Shown piece by piece: positions 63,183 to 64,000 of a stretch of 64,000 bases of DNA. Source of the stretch: Mycobacterium sp. ACS1612 (GTDB taxonomy: Bacteria; Actinomycetota; Actinomycetes; Mycobacteriales; Mycobacteriaceae). Each line of letters begins with the position of its first letter. Position 1 is the first letter of the stretch. The notes beneath the pieces are model-generated. The model was not told where the DNA came from. It ran no database searches and worked only from the letters and a program-made list of their open reading frames with translations. The translations under genes and the position numbers were made by a program. The stretch spans positions 124,001 through 188,000 of the forward strand of contig NZ_LZHZ01000067.1 of the NCBI RefSeq assembly GCF_001667505.1, written 5' to 3'.

Positions 63183-63691
63183 TGGTCCAGTCCGTCGAGG
63201 TGGTCTTCGATCCGGATACCGAAGAGGCGGTCCGGCACATCTGGGATGGGTTGCGGGAGGCCGGGATTCCCAGCCAGGCGCCCGCGAGCAGACCGCATTC
63301 GACGTTGACCGTCGCTGAGCACATCGACAGCGACGTGGACGCGTTGCTGCAGTCGTTGACGACGCGGTTTCCCCTGCCGTGCCGGATCGGCGCTGCACTG
63401 TTGTTCGGCCGGTCGCAGTTCATCCTGACCCGCTTGCTGGTGCCGACGGTCGCGCTGCTCGACCTGCATGCCGAAGTCGGCCGGCGCTGTCTGCCGTTTC
63501 AGCGCCCGCAGCCGATGGCGAACTCGCTGCCCGGGCAGTGGACCGCGCACGTGACGTTGGCCCGGCGAGTGCACGCAAACCAACTCGGGCGGGCGCTGCG
63601 GATAGCCGGTCGACCGTCGGAGATCGTCGGCGAGGTGATCGGTGTTCGCCGCTGGGACGGCGACGCTAAACGCGAATACCCGATCAGTTGA
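63182..63691 (+). CDS. 2'-5' RNA ligase/phosphoesterase-like protein (Rv1571-like)
   Basis: 169 residues from the ATG at 63182, overlapping bioD by one base. Two H-x-T motifs (HSTLTV about residue 38, HVTLAR about residue 122) mark the 2H phosphoesterase fold. The gene sits after bioD as Rv1571 does. Its substrate is unknown; many 2H proteins act on cyclic phosphates of RNA. The last 8 bp overlap the convergent gene. Confidence 0.82.
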   Translation: MVQSVEVVFDPDTEEAVRHIWDGLREAGIPSQAPASRPHSTLTVAEHIDSDVDALLQSLTTRFPLPCRIGAALLFGRSQFILTRLLVPTVALLDLHAEVGRRCLPFQRPQPMANSLPGQWTAHVTLARRVHANQLGRALRIAGRPSEIVGEVIGVRRWDGDAKREYPIS

Positions 63692-64000
63692 CTTCTGCGG
63701 AAACCTTTTTGGGCACGCACATCCGCCATGCATCGATGACGAGTTCGCGCACCTCGTCGAGGTCGATGGCGTCGAGTCGGACGGCGATCCAGTTGTACCG
63801 CATGTCCGATTGACGCGGGAGCATGAACTTGTCAGGCTCGGCGGCCACCATCGCCGCCCGTTCCTCCTTGGGGAAGCCGACGCCCATCACCGTCTCATCG
63901 CGTGAGAACGCGACGAACACGATCCGCCCGACCCGGAATTTGATCCGGTCACGCACCACCACCTCGTACGCCCGGGGTAGCCCCGCGGTGAGGCGCCGGA
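63684..64000 (-). CDS. YjbR/MmcQ-like protein (5' end beyond window)
   Basis: The minus-strand frame stays open to the right edge (at least 105 codons), so the N-terminus lies outside. FRVGRIVFVAFSRDETVMGVGFPKEE, DKFMLPRQSDMRYNWIAVRL and LVIDAWRMCVPKK match the small DUF419/YjbR DNA-binding-like fold (strands, then a final helix). The true start cannot be given; an internal GTG at 63962 is probably not it because the frame continues with coding-like sequence (LPRAYEVVV). Confidence 0.7.
   Translation of the reverse strand, partial: RRLTAGLPRAYEVVVRDRIKFRVGRIVFVAFSRDETVMGVGFPKEERAAMVAAEPDKFMLPRQSDMRYNWIAVRLDAIDLDEVRELVIDAWRMCVPKKVSAEVN

Overview
The window looks like the chromosome of a mycobacterium (Mycobacterium sensu lato). 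Both flanks carry housekeeping genes in the order known around M. tuberculosis Rv1558-Rv1571: a deazaflavin-type nitroreductase family protein and ilvA on the left; treZ, treY, treX, an Rv1565c-like acyltransferase, bioA, bioF, bioD and an Rv1571-like protein on the right. GC is high, and FAAL-PKS, PapA, MmpS/MmpL and Rv2952-type methyltransferase genes are hallmarks of mycobacterial envelope lipid loci. All family comparisons here are from memory of the M. tuberculosis proteins; no alignment was run.

Layout. (1) 1-3172: membrane protein (cut by the left edge), SRPBCC protein, tiny membrane protein, Rv1558-like protein, ilvA. (2) 3183-33397: a phthiocerol-synthase-like (Pps/PDIM-like) island between ilvA and treZ: tesA, a 1.15 kb AT-richer regulatory gap, a FadD26-type fatty acyl-AMP ligase, five modular PKS genes (called PKS-A to PKS-E here, starting at 6875, 12162, 16913, 22276 and 27696) and a PapA5-type acyltransferase. 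(3) 33390-50993: tailoring and export genes: two LCM-type and two Rv2952-type methyltransferases, flavodoxin, nitroreductase, SDR, alpha/beta hydrolase, Baeyer-Villiger-type monooxygenase, MmpS-MmpL, a secreted repeat protein and a P450, interspersed with at least three decayed gene copies. (4) 51621-59876 minus strand: treX-treY-treZ and a membrane acyltransferase. (5) 59970-64000: bioA, bioF-bioD with a BioQ-like operator, a 2'-5' RNA ligase-like gene and a partial YjbR-like gene.

The most notable result is the architecture of the PKS island. The first 2,538 bp of PKS-A and PKS-C (docking helix, KS and AT) are a direct repeat in which I see no difference. The PKSs are mosaics of PpsA/B/C/D-like halves. 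Read through their terminal docking segments, the proteins do not form a line in gene order. PKS-B carries the loading ACP, and PKS-A and PKS-C look like two interchangeable second modules, both able to receive from PKS-B and deliver to PKS-D. The inferred path is FAAL > PKS-B > (PKS-A or PKS-C) > PKS-D > PKS-E. PKS-C has a DH with three separate lesions, and no module has an ER. The predicted product is a methyl-branched, hydroxylated, partly unsaturated phthiocerol-like chain that is O-methylated and oxidised, acylated by PapA5 and exported by MmpL. It should differ from PDIM; no mas or drrABC is in the window.
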